Shown here: one piece after another, positions 10,771 through 20,683 of the stretch
Layout of the letters: each line of letters begins with the position of its first letter
Position numbering within the stretch: position 1 is the stretch's first letter
NCBI GenBank assembly: GCA_964036045.1
Contig: OZ038382.1
Location: 75,502,687 to 75,566,686, forward strand
DNA: 64,000 bases
Direction of reading: 5' to 3'
DNA from: Eutreptiella sp. 'Long Island Sound 2002'
Lineage: Eukaryota > Euglenozoa > Euglenophyceae > Eutreptiales > Eutreptiaceae
Notes under the pieces: model-generated
What the model was told of the DNA's origin: nothing
Database searches by the model: none
What the model saw: the letters and a program-made list of their open reading frames with translations, nothing else
Made by a program: the position numbers and the translations under genes

Positions 10771-11436
10771 TGGCCGAAGGGCACGGTCGCCGCGAGCAGT
10801 ACCCTACTGCGGGTTCTTCCCGGAGAGGTAACCCATGTTCGACCGAAGTCTCACATTCCTCTCCTTCGGGCGGATGATACCTGGGGGAGGGTCCCATCGC
10901 ACATCCTCATCAACCTCCGGATTCTGGGGCCCAGGGGCCCGGAGCCAGGCCAAAAGCGTTGTCCTGCAGGCACCCTCACCTGGGTTGGTTTTCAGTAGGC
11001 GTGAGGCAACTTGAAGAAGCACGTGCTACGGGACTTCCATGCCGTGGTGCACACTCACGCCTCCTGACTCGGTCCAGCTTGCGCTCTCCCGGGGGGGCAG
11101 GGGTTCAAAGTAGGTCGTTGTGGTTGGTTGTTCAGTTGGTTAATGGTAGAATCTCGGCGTTGTGGTGTCTTCGTGGGCAGGGTCACCGGCGGGCGTGGGG
11201 CATTGTGTTGTTGCCAACCCATGGGAAGCGGTTCCCGTTTTGACCCTTGCATGCCTTGCCGGTTTGGTGTTGGCCGGCTTGCGTGTGGTCTGTTTATTGT
11301 CGGGTTGTTTTTTGTGCAGCAGTTTGATTGGTACCCGGTTCTGTCAGCCGTCTTATGGTCGGCTTGTGCATCGTGGGGTCGATTGCGCTGCAGCCCGTGC
11401 CGGTGTAGCCGGACTTTGTCTTTGTTGTCGTCTCGG
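10771..11436. repeat. Copy of the outer tip of the inverted-repeat arm
   Basis: This stretch is nearly the same as 24,983-25,648, the outer end of the left arm described below (shared GAAGGGCACGGTCGCCGCG start and GGCATTGTGTTGTTGCC). It stops abruptly at about 11,432, within GTCTTTGTTGTCGT, and is joined directly to satellite sequence. It marks the right end of the first copy of a 2.78-kb tandem duplication. Confidence 0.85.
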
Positions 11437-12670
11437 TCAAATATTGATTTTTTGGCTTTATACAAGCAGTTGAAGGACCCCCCCCCCCAATTTGAGGGTG
11501 CTGGATGCAAAGAAACAAGTTGTGGTCACACAAAGATCATGAAAACACATTTTGTAGCATCCGTATGCACCACAATTTGCCGTTTCTCATGGAAAAAACG
11601 GCTAAAAATGGGCATTTCTTGGTCAAAAAATGATTTCTTTTGGCCTCAGACAAGCGGTTGAAGACTGCCGCCCTATTTTGAGGGTGCCGGATGCGAAAAA
11701 GCAGATTGTAGGGACACACAGATCACGCAAACACAATTTACAGCATCCGTATGCACCAAAATTTGCCATTTTTCATGAAAAAACGGCCAACAATGGCCAT
11801 TTTTTGGTCAAAAGTTGTTTTTTTTTGGGCTCTCCCCTATTTTGAGGGCGCTGGATGCGAAAAAGCAGATTGTAGGGACACACAGATCACGCAAACACAA
11901 TTTACAGCATCCGTACGCACCAAAATATGCCATTTTTCATGAAAACCGGCCAAAAATGGCAGTTTTTTGTCAAATATTGATTTTTTGGCTTTCCACAAGC
12001 AGTTGAAGGACCCCCCCCCCAATTTGAGGGTGCTGGATGCAAAAAAGCAAGTCGTGGTCACACAAAGATCAAGACAACACATTTTGTAGCATCCGTATGC
12101 ACCACAATTTGCCGTTTCTCATGGAAAAAACGGCTAAAAATGGCCATTTTTTGGTCAAAAAATGATTTTTTTTGGCCTCAGACAAGCGGTTGAAGACTGC
12201 CCCCCTATTTTGAGGGTGCTGGATACGAAAAAGCAGATTGTACGGACACACAGATCACGCAAACACAATTTACAGCATCCGTACGCACCAAAATTTGCCG
12301 TTTTTCACGAAAAAAACGGCCACAAATGGCCCTTTTCTGGTCACATATTGATTTTTTTTGGCTTCGTACAAGCAGTTGAAGGATCCCCCCCCCCTATTTT
12401 GAGGGTGCTGGATGCAAACAAAGCAAGTTGTATGCACGCACGGACTACGAAAGCACAATCTACAGCATCTATATGCACCAAAATTTCCTATTTTTCATGG
12501 AAAAACTGCCAAAAATGGCCGTTTCTTGGTCAAAAATTGAGTATTTTGGCCTCAGACAGGCAGTTGCAGAGCCCCCCCCCCCCATTTGGAGGGTGCTGGA
12601 TGCAAATAAGCATGCTGTGTGGACACACCGATTGCCCAAACACAATTTACAGCGTTCTTATGCCCAAAAA
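11437..12670. repeat. Satellite array resumed (second copy of the duplication)
   Basis: About seven monomers of the ~179-bp satellite. The first base corresponds to 8,661 in the earlier array, and from there the two stretches run in parallel at an offset of 2,776 bases, including the rare TATGCACGCACGGACTACG variant monomers (9,655 and 12,430). The array is cut at 12,670 by the insertion of element A, and its continuation is at 24,101. Confidence 0.9.
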
Positions 12671-13486
12671 GAAAAGTTTATAGTGTTTTCAGCACTGTGT
12701 TTTGCCTCTCCTGCTGCTTGCTGTTGGTGTAGGGATTCCTGCTGCTTGTTTTTGGAGATGAAAAGCTTTTGTTTTGATGAAATACAGCCACTCCAAGTCA
12801 CTCCAGGATAGCCCAAGCCAATAGTATGCAAAGAGAAGAGGATTCAGGATCAAAGCATGAAGGGCTGCAGTGTAAACAGTGAAAGATGATTAGGTATTCA
12901 CAGAAACTGCAACTCAGGATACAAATGAATGCATATTCACAGAGATAGCTGAAATGTTTTGGGAAAAGAGTTAGAAAACTGCCTCAGGATCACTCTCTCT
13001 CCATAGTGCCATCTTAGGAGATGTGCACTCTTTGTTTTGGCTCCCATATGTGCTGAGGTGGCATGGTATGTGGCGATGAGGTCACTGCCATGTCACATGG
13101 GATCTTCCTACTCAGTTGGGATCTTCCTACTTAGTTAGGCTGACCGGGAATTGAACCCAGGACCTCTCAAAAAGAGGTGCCTAACCCCCTATGGTGCATA
13201 CCACTAGGGCAGATAAGTATTCATGGAAAAACATAGATAAATTCATAGGCTCTACCTTAGGTATGTCAGTGCTCAGTCAACTCAGGAAAAGATGTTTTAC
13301 TTCTGATTGAAAGGGGATTAAGGGGTCCACTCCATATCCTGATTGGGTGTTTGGTTCCATAGGTCAAAATGTGTTCTCACCACTTTTGGCTGGACCAATA
13401 CTAAGATAAAAATGCATGGATGCTCAGTGCATCTCTAATACAACTAGAGTATGTCCCAAAGCAATGGAAAAGCACTTTTTCTTACT
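12671..13486 (-). repeat. 3' LTR of element A
   Basis: 816 bp, matching 23,285-24,100 with no difference that I could find by eye. Read on the minus strand it starts AGTAAGAAAAAG and ends CTTTTC (or CTTTTCT, the last T being ambiguous with the primer-binding site). It therefore lacks the usual TG...CA ends and has short AG...CT inverted ends instead. It contains the tRNA-like block at 13,139-13,213. Confidence 0.93.
13139..13213 (-). other. tRNA-like block with pol III B box inside the 3' LTR
   Basis: The minus strand carries TGCCCTAGTGG (similar to a tRNA A box), then a hairpin ACCTC-TTTTTGA-GAGGT with a seven-base loop, then CTGGG-TTCAATT-CCCGG, a perfect five-pair T arm holding GGTTCAATTCC (13,147-13,157), an exact B box. 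Only one base separates the two hairpins where a tRNA has four or five, and the D arm is not clear, so this is a tRNA-derived block, not a functional tRNA gene. Confidence 0.7.
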
Positions 13487-13496
13487 CCCCCCTTGT
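13487..13496 (-). promoter_or_regulatory. Polypurine tract of element A
   Basis: On the minus strand CACAAGGGGGG abuts the AGTAAG start of the 3' LTR. A purine run at exactly this border is where plus-strand DNA synthesis is primed during reverse transcription, and it fixes the LTR boundary. Confidence 0.85.
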
Positions 13497-14778
13497 GCTG
13501 TGGTGGCCACCACTGTCGCATTTTAGGAAAAAGGGAATTTTTCTTGGCCTTTCCTTGGTTTCCACATCTACTTTAAAATACCTACAGTCTCCCTCACACT
13601 GAAAAATGGGCGCTCACCATGGCTGGCGTCCTTTTGCTGCTCTGATTGTACAGTTTCCTACAGAAGACTCAGCGCTCTTGGCGCTGCCGGGGCTCCTGTG
13701 GCTTGGTTGGGTTAGATTGGGAGCATGCCAAACATGTGCATATGCATCCCTCCCTCCAAGACGCAGCGTCGACACAACCCAAACGCAAGACACATTATAC
13801 ACACTCGCATGGGTTCTCGTAAACCTGCTGGCGACCTGTGACCTGTCTTAGGGCGAAGGGAGTCGAAAAGAAATTAATTTGCCCCTTGGTGGGGTCTTGG
13901 TTCTGCTCAGTCTCTCCAGGCACCTGCTTTTCGGCCCGAACACGGCCTACTCAGCGAGGCTGCGCGTGGGTATCTGCAGAGGCAGGAATGGGAGAATTAT
14001 GGACGAATCCACGCAAAAACGAAGCGACGACACCAAAATCCGTCAAATGACGGCGTAGAATTTTTCTGAAAAGACACACCTGAGCAGAATCCAATTGTGC
14101 ATCTTCAGCACATTTTTATAGAAATTATAGTCATCTTTGGATTTTTTAAATCCAAAAATTCATACGTCCAAAATGGCGGCGCGCAGGAGCGGCTCCTAGC
14201 GAAGCGCCGGAAAATGGAAAAATAATGGAATTATAAACGTATGTATCACGTAGTCTTGAAAATGACGAGACACACATTAATAAACAAACATACAAATTCC
14301 ACCCACACTAATAGAAGCTTCAAAATTTCAAGAATTCGAAAATCAATTGAAAAGACTTCAATGAATCAGGTATAAACTACAGGTATGCTCGTCTTGCATG
14401 CCGCATACGCATTGCTCGTCTCGTGTCTCCGTGAACGAGTCGTGTAGCAGCGTTAACAACGATAACCACGATAGGACGCGGTAGAGGGATTGATTAGAAA
14501 GATTGCAGATGATTAGCGGTCAGATCAGGGTGATTAGTCATACACACAAGTGCATAGCAACGTTCTTCGCGTGCGCCTTTCTTGTTTTCTCTCCTTGCTT
14601 CACTTCCCAGCGGTAGGTAAGGTAGGTACGCCCAGGCGGGGCCACCCCCTGGTGGAGTCAAGATTGTCGTGGAGATGGGCAGGTTTGCCCACGTGATTGT
14701 GCATATTTGTGCATGCACACACGCATTAAAGGGTAGGCCACGCGGAGTGCGCACGGTAAACCTTGTTTAGGCTACCCA

Positions 14779-14820
14779 GGGGCTCCTCGGTACGTTCTTT
14801 AAGAGAACCTGAGGAGTCCC
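14779..14820. other. Strong hairpin in the element A 3' region
   Basis: GGGGCTCCTCGGT (14,779-14,791) pairs with ACC-T-GAGGAGTCCC (14,807-14,820), about 12 pairs with one bulged T and one G-T pair. The loop itself contains TTCTT/AAGAGAA complementarity. Confidence 0.6.
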
Positions 14821-14864
14821 TTAACGCTTGCTTGCTTGATAAGGGTAGCTGCTCCATGCAGCGT

Positions 14865-14942
14865 GTTTGCGGACAGCGTATTATAGGGCACACTGAGAAG
14901 GGTATAATACCTGGAGTGTGCCTTGGTTCCTCCGCCGCAAAC
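14865..14942. other. Interleaved stems forming a possible RNA pseudoknot
   Basis: An outer stem GTTTGCGG (14,865-14,872) pairs with CCGCAAAC (14,935-14,942). Inside it, GTATTATA (14,878-14,885) pairs with TATAATAC (14,903-14,910), and GGCACACT (14,887-14,894) pairs with AGTGTGCC (14,915-14,922). The two inner 8-bp stems are interleaved (a-b-a'-b'), the order of an H-type pseudoknot. All three stems are perfect. Confidence 0.6.
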
Positions 14943-15757
14943 GCCCTTTCATTTGCCTTTGCTTTACAGGTGGGCAGGTAGGGTGAGTGGTGCAGCAGCA
15001 TTTTTTTATGCCCTGCTAAACAGGGGCGCAGATCACACAAACAAGTAACTCCGCTCCGCCTGTGGCAGAGCAAGGAGTCCGACTTCATCGACATCTGCGC
15101 CTTGCACACGAGAGCACTCCTTCCCTCCAAGCCCTTGCAGGGGAAACGCGTTGTGGCGTCCCCTGTGAGGCCACAGTTGCTTAGCAGCGCTGTGTTCTCT
15201 TGTCAGTTCACAGGTGGGTCGCTAGGACCCTCGAGAGCTTCTTCTTCGCAACGCCAAGTAGAGTGTGCGTGTAGGAGTGGTAGTCCTGCGTGGGGGCTAG
15301 AGCCAGTTGCCCAGCGCTCGCCCACCAGGATGGTGCCACTGTAGGGTGTGTAGGACCTGTAGGGGGCGTGTCACTGTCCCACCCTTTTCCTGCAATTTTA
15401 GCTGGGTTGGTGGGCTGTGACAGTGGGTTAGGTTAGTGTTTTTGGCCACATAGCAAACAGGCGTTTTGCATGCCTTCATAGCTTTTGGCCACCCCTCCCT
15501 TTAGTAGACAGGTAGGTAGGGAAAACAATACCTGGACTAACACTCTGGGTATTCCCCCAAGGTTTTGCGCCAGCACAGAAATTGGGCGCATAGGGGAGGG
15601 GAGACCCGGGGCGTACCCCGTGGCATCAATAAGCCAACCCTCCAGGTTTAGCAAGGGCGCAGACTTGGGTATAATTAGGACACCACTTCTGCGACTTGCT
15701 CTCAGGACCTTAGGACTAGCACACTCACACATACGCTTTGGCAGGTAAGGGTAAGGT

Positions 15758-18700
15758 TCAGTCCCTAGCTTTATTCTTGGAGGCAAGCGTCTCAGCGAGC
15801 CTCAACAACTCACCAAGGTTGTTCTGGGACAAGTAGTCAACCAGAACTGAGTTTAGGCGTCCCTCAGGTAGTACAAATGCAGAGAAGGGCTCCCAGGTGG
15901 CCTCTTCGACTCCAAACCCTTCCCAGAGGGTGAGGAAGCGCCAACCCTGGCGATAGCGGTGGCGTAGGACAGACTTCACCAGGTAGAAGCCCTCCTTAGC
16001 CATCTCCTCGGCGTTCATGTCGGGGAGTTCACCTTCAACTTCCATAGGGCTGGCAGCCCCTTGTAGGTCCAAAGCGGCGATTTCCTCGTCGTTCAGCTCC
16101 CACTCCTCCCCACAGAGGTCTTCAGGATCATGGTAGCGCTTCAAGTGTTGAGCGGCGCACACCAGGGTCCCCCCTAGACGGGGAGAACACCGCACCGTGA
16201 TACGGTGACCATCCACAGATAGAATCTTGTACGGCCCGAAGTATGGGTCATCGCTGGTAGAGCGAGGCCAGGCGGGTAGTCGGCTGTGGTGCACCAGCAC
16301 CCAGTCCCCCTCTTGGTAGGTGGCCGGTACTCGGTGCTTGTTCTTCTTGTTCCACTGACGCTCCCTCACTCTCTGGAGCATAGCCTTGGCCTTGTCCACC
16401 TTCGCTTGTTGCTCTTGGACCCATTCACCCACAGAAGAATGGGTGTCCTCAGGATAGGGGGCATGTAGGAACCACGCCGGGCGCCCCATGAATAGCTCAT
16501 GTGGCGAGTAGCCAGTAGCTGAACTCTCTTGGGAGTTCATCATCAAGGATATGACGGGGAGTAGTCTCACCCAGTCTCTGGTGCGTTCAGTTTTGCACCA
16601 TATCCTGACGTTCTCCTTCAGGACACGAATCTGTCGCTCACATAGGGGGTTGCTCGTGTGAGAGTAGGGAATCCCCGTAGACACCTGGACATTGAGGGAC
16701 CTCAGGACCCTCTTGTACCAGCCAGTATCTGAGCGTACTCGTACGTCCTCATCGGAGTTGATCTCCTTGGGCGCCCCATAGACACAAAACCACTCCTCCA
16801 GGAGTATCTTGATAGTCTCCTCTCCGGTAATGTGCTTGGTACATGGGAACACCCTGGTAAACCTGGTCAACCCACAGGTTACCACGAGGGCGAAGTCATA
16901 GCCCCCGAACTTCGGCATCTCCGTGTAGTCCACGTATAGAACACTGTTAGCACAGTGAGGGATGGGCAGGGTCGAGTAGAGACCTCTGTCCCTGATATCC
17001 CCTGGTTTACAGGACCTGCACGGGCACTTGTCCACGATAGGCAGGAGCGTCTTCCGCAGCTGGTCGTCAGTCCACGTAGTGTGGAACCACTGCTTGAACA
17101 GCCTCAGGGTACGGTCAGCACCCACATGGCCACTGGACTCATGGGTCCACTTCAGCAGCGCTGGGACTCGGTCACTAGGCACCACGATGCGGTCCTCGTG
17201 CCAGAGGTAGCTCTTGTCCCGCTTCCACTGGTCTTGGTTGACCAGGAGGGGTTCAAGGCGTTTCTCCAGGCGCCGGTAGATATCCCCAAACTCCTGTAGG
17301 TACTCCGATTGTTGGAGTCCATCCAGGGGGCGTATCATGGTCATGTTCAGGTCCAGGTGTACATCCATACGGCTGAACGCTTCCTTAGCCAGCGCTTCAG
17401 ACCGGGCACCAATCAGGGCGTCGAAGTTGTTGCGGCTGATGTAGTCGGCACACTCGTTCTTCACCCCCTGGATATGGTGTACCGTCAGCCGTAGTTGACT
17501 GAGGTAGGTCCACCAGCGACGTAGCTTGGCCTTCTCAGGTGGGGGGCCCTTCTGGAAACTGCGGACCGGTTCTTGGTCGCATAGCCAGACCACAGGGTTA
17601 CTCCCCAACAGTCGTGCTTGTGAGGATAGCACCAGCATACCCGCGAGCAGTTCCTGCTCATAGGTGGAGTAGTTCCCCCTGGCCTGGTTCCACTTCCAGT
17701 TCCAGTGGCCCAGAGGTACTAGGACCCACTTGTCGTCAGGGTAGCTGTGCTTGAGGGTTCCATCTCGGTTGAGACCTTCCGTCCCCCATTGGGAAATGGC
17801 CGAGTCGAACTCCTCCTTCTCTAGTGCTTGCCATTGGAACAACGTTCCACCACCGCCCACATTGCTGGCGTCGGTCACCAGGATAATCTCCCCTTGTGCC
17901 CTAGGCACGCCCAAGCACTTAGCGTTGGCTACCTTGTCTTTGAGCTCGTCAAACGCTTGTTGCTCTTGTGGGCCCCAGCGCCAAGTAGTACTCTTCTTGA
18001 TCAAGTCAGTCAGTACCGCGCTGGTGTAGGTGAAGTTTTTGATGTGGCGGCGATAGAAGTTGCACGCCCCAATGAAACTGCGTACATCATGAAGTCCTTT
18101 CTTGGGGTCTTCGTGTCGTACCTTGGCATCCATCAGGGGTTTGGCCTTAGAGGCCGCTGGGGTCCACCACCCGTAGCCAACGTCAAACCCCAGGTACTGC
18201 ATGGTCTCCTGCATGAACTCACACTTCTCCAGCTTGAGTCGTGTGTGGTTCTCCTGGCAGACCGCAAAGAACTCACCCAAGAGGATTAGGTGATCCTCCT
18301 GGGTATTGGTCCCGAGGCATACATCGTCGATGTGAGCCTCCATCTGGGCCCCACGGGATATGAGCTCCTGCACCTTAGGTCTCCTTCGTAGGATGGACAA
18401 GATCTTGTTCATCAGTTCTTGAAACAGGGCGGGGGCGTTAGCCACGCCGAATGGCATGACCTTCCACTTGAATACCCTCCCCTGAGGGGTGATGAAGGCC
18501 AGTAGTTCCTGCGCGTTGGGCGTCAGGTCCACTTGCCAGAATCCACTTCGCTTGTCCATCTTGGTCTTGTAGCGACAGGAGGCTATCTTCTCCAGGGTAG
18601 ACTCCATATTGGGAATGGACCCTGAGTGGTTCAACGTCTTCTTGTTCAGCTCTCCATAGTCCACTACCAGCCGTTTGGCTGTAGACCCAGGTTTAGCCAC

Positions 18701-20656
18701 CAGGAAACAGGGGCTGCAGTGTAGGGGGTAGTCCCCATCCTTGTACTCCAGGACTAGGCCAGCGTCGATGCATTCTTGTATCTGTCGCTCAATCTCGTCG
18801 GCCTGCTCTTTGGGAGCTGGATAGGGTCTCCTCCGGATCTTGTGACCCACGAACTCGGGTTTCAGCTTGAGGTCCATCTGTACCAGCTTGTCGCATGAGG
18901 CTGGAGGGGGTAGTTCTCCGAACACCTCCAGATAGGTCCTTATCAGCTTTTGTACCCGCGGGTCCAGTACCTTGATCTTGTCCTCCATGTCCTCGTCGGA
19001 GTGTAAGTTGCTTGCCCCTTGAATAGACGTCGGGAGGTGGTCCTCCACCGACTCTTCGCCCGCGGTAGCATCCTTCAGCCCTTGGTAGGCATACAGAAGG
19101 TCTTGCTCAACCATCTCCGGTGGACGATGGCAACATAGGCACGCTTTAGGGGGTTCACATACACATTCCTCCGAGAGGTCGTCCTCATCTGGGGTCCTCA
19201 CATGGGCACCCCATACGCTCTTCATGAGCTTGAGATCTACCTCCCTTTGCCAGGTGGTGATCTTCTGTTCGAGGTCCTCCTTCAGTTGGGATAGGTCTCC
19301 CATACGTCCTTGCTTCAGTGGCCACGAGCTGCGGGTAGGCTTCGCGTAGCATAGCTTTTTCGCCACCAACTTCCTCTTGGAATCCACATACTCCCTGAGC
19401 CTGGATCGAGGGTCCAGCTCTTCGTCCACGGGGTCTTCCACCCTCATGGAGAGTAGGGGTTTTAGTGGGGCGACGTACTCGGCGTTCTCCACTTCTTCCA
19501 CCGCAGTCTGCACGAAGAAGGCGTCGTGCTCAGTTTCGTCGTCTGAGTGGATAGAGCTAGGTAGCTCAGATAGTCCACACTCAGAGACTCCATCAGGAAC
19601 AGGTACATGACAGGGAGAGTTGGGGGCGTTGATGTCAGTCACGACGTACTCATCTCCTCCGGGTGTAGTTTCAACAGCATCTTGAGGTCGTAGACGATCC
19701 TTCAAGTCACCCAAGGCGAGTCCATCGCTTTCTCGTTGTATAGCCTGGACCAGAGTAGGGTCCAGGTCTTCCCAGGGGATGGTGGTAAGACTTCCGTCAA
19801 CCACGCTGAGCATACTCCCCCATCCGGGCTTCCCAATGGGCGTCTTGCGTCCCAGAGGCACGTAGATGGCCTCATCAGGTAACCGCACAGAGCTGATAGT
19901 CAGCTTGTCAAGGAGGGTTCGCCAGTACTCATTGCCCCCATGGGCTCCCCAATCGGGGGAACACAGGACCATACGGGAACGTTCCAAGGCCACCTTGGTC
20001 AGCACCTTCCCCAGTTCACTGAATCTGGGGTTCCCGTAGGCCATCCCGAAAGAGGGCCAGTAAAATTTGTAGCTGCAGTTCTTCCCCTTGCTGCAGTATA
20101 GGTCCAGTACATGCTGCTTGTCGCTGGCGAACAGCTCCACACTTAGGTCTTCTCGAGAGTAACCCAACTCCTTCAGACCTTGGTCTAGGACTTCCCCCAA
20201 TAGTTGATAGTCCTCAGTTTTGGAGGCCGCCATCATGTTCGAGGGCTCCTCCTTCGATAGTCTCAGGTAACTCGAGGTATGTTCCGACTGCTCCAGTGGC
20301 ACAGACTCTCTGCCACTGCCGTGGTCCACGTACAGGAGGTAGGGCGCTTGCAGCGTCAGGGATTGTATCTGGGAGTGCTGCACGAAGAAGTCAGTACCCA
20401 GTACAAAGTCGAAGGCATCAGTATCCATCACATAGAACCGATGGGCGATAGTCTTGGAGCCCATAGGTACCTCCACTTCGCAGTCCCCGCAGCTGTGCAC
20501 CACATGTCCATCCCCCATTCGTATAGCGGCGGTGGTCATGGTGTTCTTCAGGCTCCCACAAGGTAAAATTTTCTTGGCCACTATCGATATTGTGGCTCCA
20601 GTATCCAGTACCCCCAGGTATTCACGTCCCCCTAGTCGGATACGTACCCAAAACAC
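15758..20656 (-). CDS. Element A Pol: protease, methyltransferase-like domain, RT, RNase H, integrase, chromodomain-like tail
   Basis: 1,632 residues from the first ATG. In order: retropepsin with LDTGATISIV (catalytic D18); a Dam/DIRS-like segment at about 170-265 (VELFAS...YGNPRF, N209); RT with LVVDYGELN, SGFWQVDL and an unusual HIDD box (H775-D778); RNase H with TDAS (about 926), STYEQELL and LCDQEP; a zinc-binding HESSGH...CPCRSC region (about 1,170); integrase core D (VDYTEM, about 1,240), D (NSDEDV, about 1,300), E (PLCERQ, about 1,338); and a chromodomain-like end at about 1,554-1,600 (HRYRQGWRFLTLWEGF...ATWEP). It copies element RNA and inserts the DNA. Pol lies in the same frame as Gag, ten codons after the Gag stop, so it is probably made as Gag-Pol by readthrough. 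No internal breaks are seen. The NPRF in place of NPPF suggests that the methyltransferase-like part is catalytically dead here. Confidence 0.95.
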   Translation of the reverse strand: MFWVRIRLGGREYLGVLDTGATISIVAKKILPCGSLKNTMTTAAIRMGDGHVVHSCGDCEVEVPMGSKTIAHRFYVMDTDAFDFVLGTDFFVQHSQIQSLTLQAPYLLYVDHGSGRESVPLEQSEHTSSYLRLSKEEPSNMMAASKTEDYQLLGEVLDQGLKELGYSREDLSVELFASDKQHVLDLYCSKGKNCSYKFYWPSFGMAYGNPRFSELGKVLTKVALERSRMVLCSPDWGAHGGNEYWRTLLDKLTISSVRLPDEAIYVPLGRKTPIGKPGWGSMLSVVDGSLTTIPWEDLDPTLVQAIQRESDGLALGDLKDRLRPQDAVETTPGGDEYVVTDINAPNSPCHVPVPDGVSECGLSELPSSIHSDDETEHDAFFVQTAVEEVENAEYVAPLKPLLSMRVEDPVDEELDPRSRLREYVDSKRKLVAKKLCYAKPTRSSWPLKQGRMGDLSQLKEDLEQKITTWQREVDLKLMKSVWGAHVRTPDEDDLSEECVCEPPKACLCCHRPPEMVEQDLLYAYQGLKDATAGEESVEDHLPTSIQGASNLHSDEDMEDKIKVLDPRVQKLIRTYLEVFGELPPPASCDKLVQMDLKLKPEFVGHKIRRRPYPAPKEQADEIERQIQECIDAGLVLEYKDGDYPLHCSPCFLVAKPGSTAKRLVVDYGELNKKTLNHSGSIPNMESTLEKIASCRYKTKMDKRSGFWQVDLTPNAQELLAFITPQGRVFKWKVMPFGVANAPALFQELMNKILSILRRRPKVQELISRGAQMEAHIDDVCLGTNTQEDHLILLGEFFAVCQENHTRLKLEKCEFMQETMQYLGFDVGYGWWTPAASKAKPLMDAKVRHEDPKKGLHDVRSFIGACNFYRRHIKNFTYTSAVLTDLIKKSTTWRWGPQEQQAFDELKDKVANAKCLGVPRAQGEIILVTDASNVGGGGTLFQWQALEKEEFDSAISQWGTEGLNRDGTLKHSYPDDKWVLVPLGHWNWKWNQARGNYSTYEQELLAGMLVLSSQARLLGSNPVVWLCDQEPVRSFQKGPPPEKAKLRRWWTYLSQLRLTVHHIQGVKNECADYISRNNFDALIGARSEALAKEAFSRMDVHLDLNMTMIRPLDGLQQSEYLQEFGDIYRRLEKRLEPLLVNQDQWKRDKSYLWHEDRIVVPSDRVPALLKWTHESSGHVGADRTLRLFKQWFHTTWTDDQLRKTLLPIVDKCPCRSCKPGDIRDRGLYSTLPIPHCANSVLYVDYTEMPKFGGYDFALVVTCGLTRFTRVFPCTKHITGEETIKILLEEWFCVYGAPKEINSDEDVRVRSDTGWYKRVLRSLNVQVSTGIPYSHTSNPLCERQIRVLKENVRIWCKTERTRDWVRLLPVISLMMNSQESSATGYSPHELFMGRPAWFLHAPYPEDTHSSVGEWVQEQQAKVDKAKAMLQRVRERQWNKKNKHRVPATYQEGDWVLVHHSRLPAWPRSTSDDPYFGPYKILSVDGHRITVRCSPRLGGTLVCAAQHLKRYHDPEDLCGEEWELNDEEIAALDLQGAASPMEVEGELPDMNAEEMAKEGFYLVKSVLRHRYRQGWRFLTLWEGFGVEEATWEPFSAFVLPEGRLNSVLVDYLSQNNLGELLRLAETLASKNKARD

Positions 20657-20683
20657 CAGGTCTTGGGTGCCACCAGAGCGTCC

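Larger units (their letters stand above)
13497..15757 (-). other. Long 3' untranslated region of element A
   Basis: 2.26 kb between the Pol stop and the polypurine tract without a supported gene. The part near the LTR (13,500-14,490) is unique and AT-rich. The part near Pol (14,740-15,757) has many inverted repeats, including the hairpin at 14,779-14,820 and the pseudoknot-like arrangement at 14,865-14,942, and several GGTAGGTAGG-type words. Possible roles are RNA packaging, export or stability. No envelope gene is visible. Confidence 0.6.

Noticed and set aside
4500-12600. Dozens of 60-110-codon ORFs on both strands (MHQNLPFFMKKRP, MAYFGAYGCCKLCL and similar)
   Set aside because: They repeat with the satellite monomer, occur on both strands at once and follow the ~536-bp period. 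They are satellite shadows, not a gene family.
13139-13213. Complete tRNA-Lys(UUU) gene
   Set aside because: The T arm and one hairpin are perfect, but only one base separates them, the D arm is unclear and the acceptor ends do not pair convincingly. It is called tRNA-like only.
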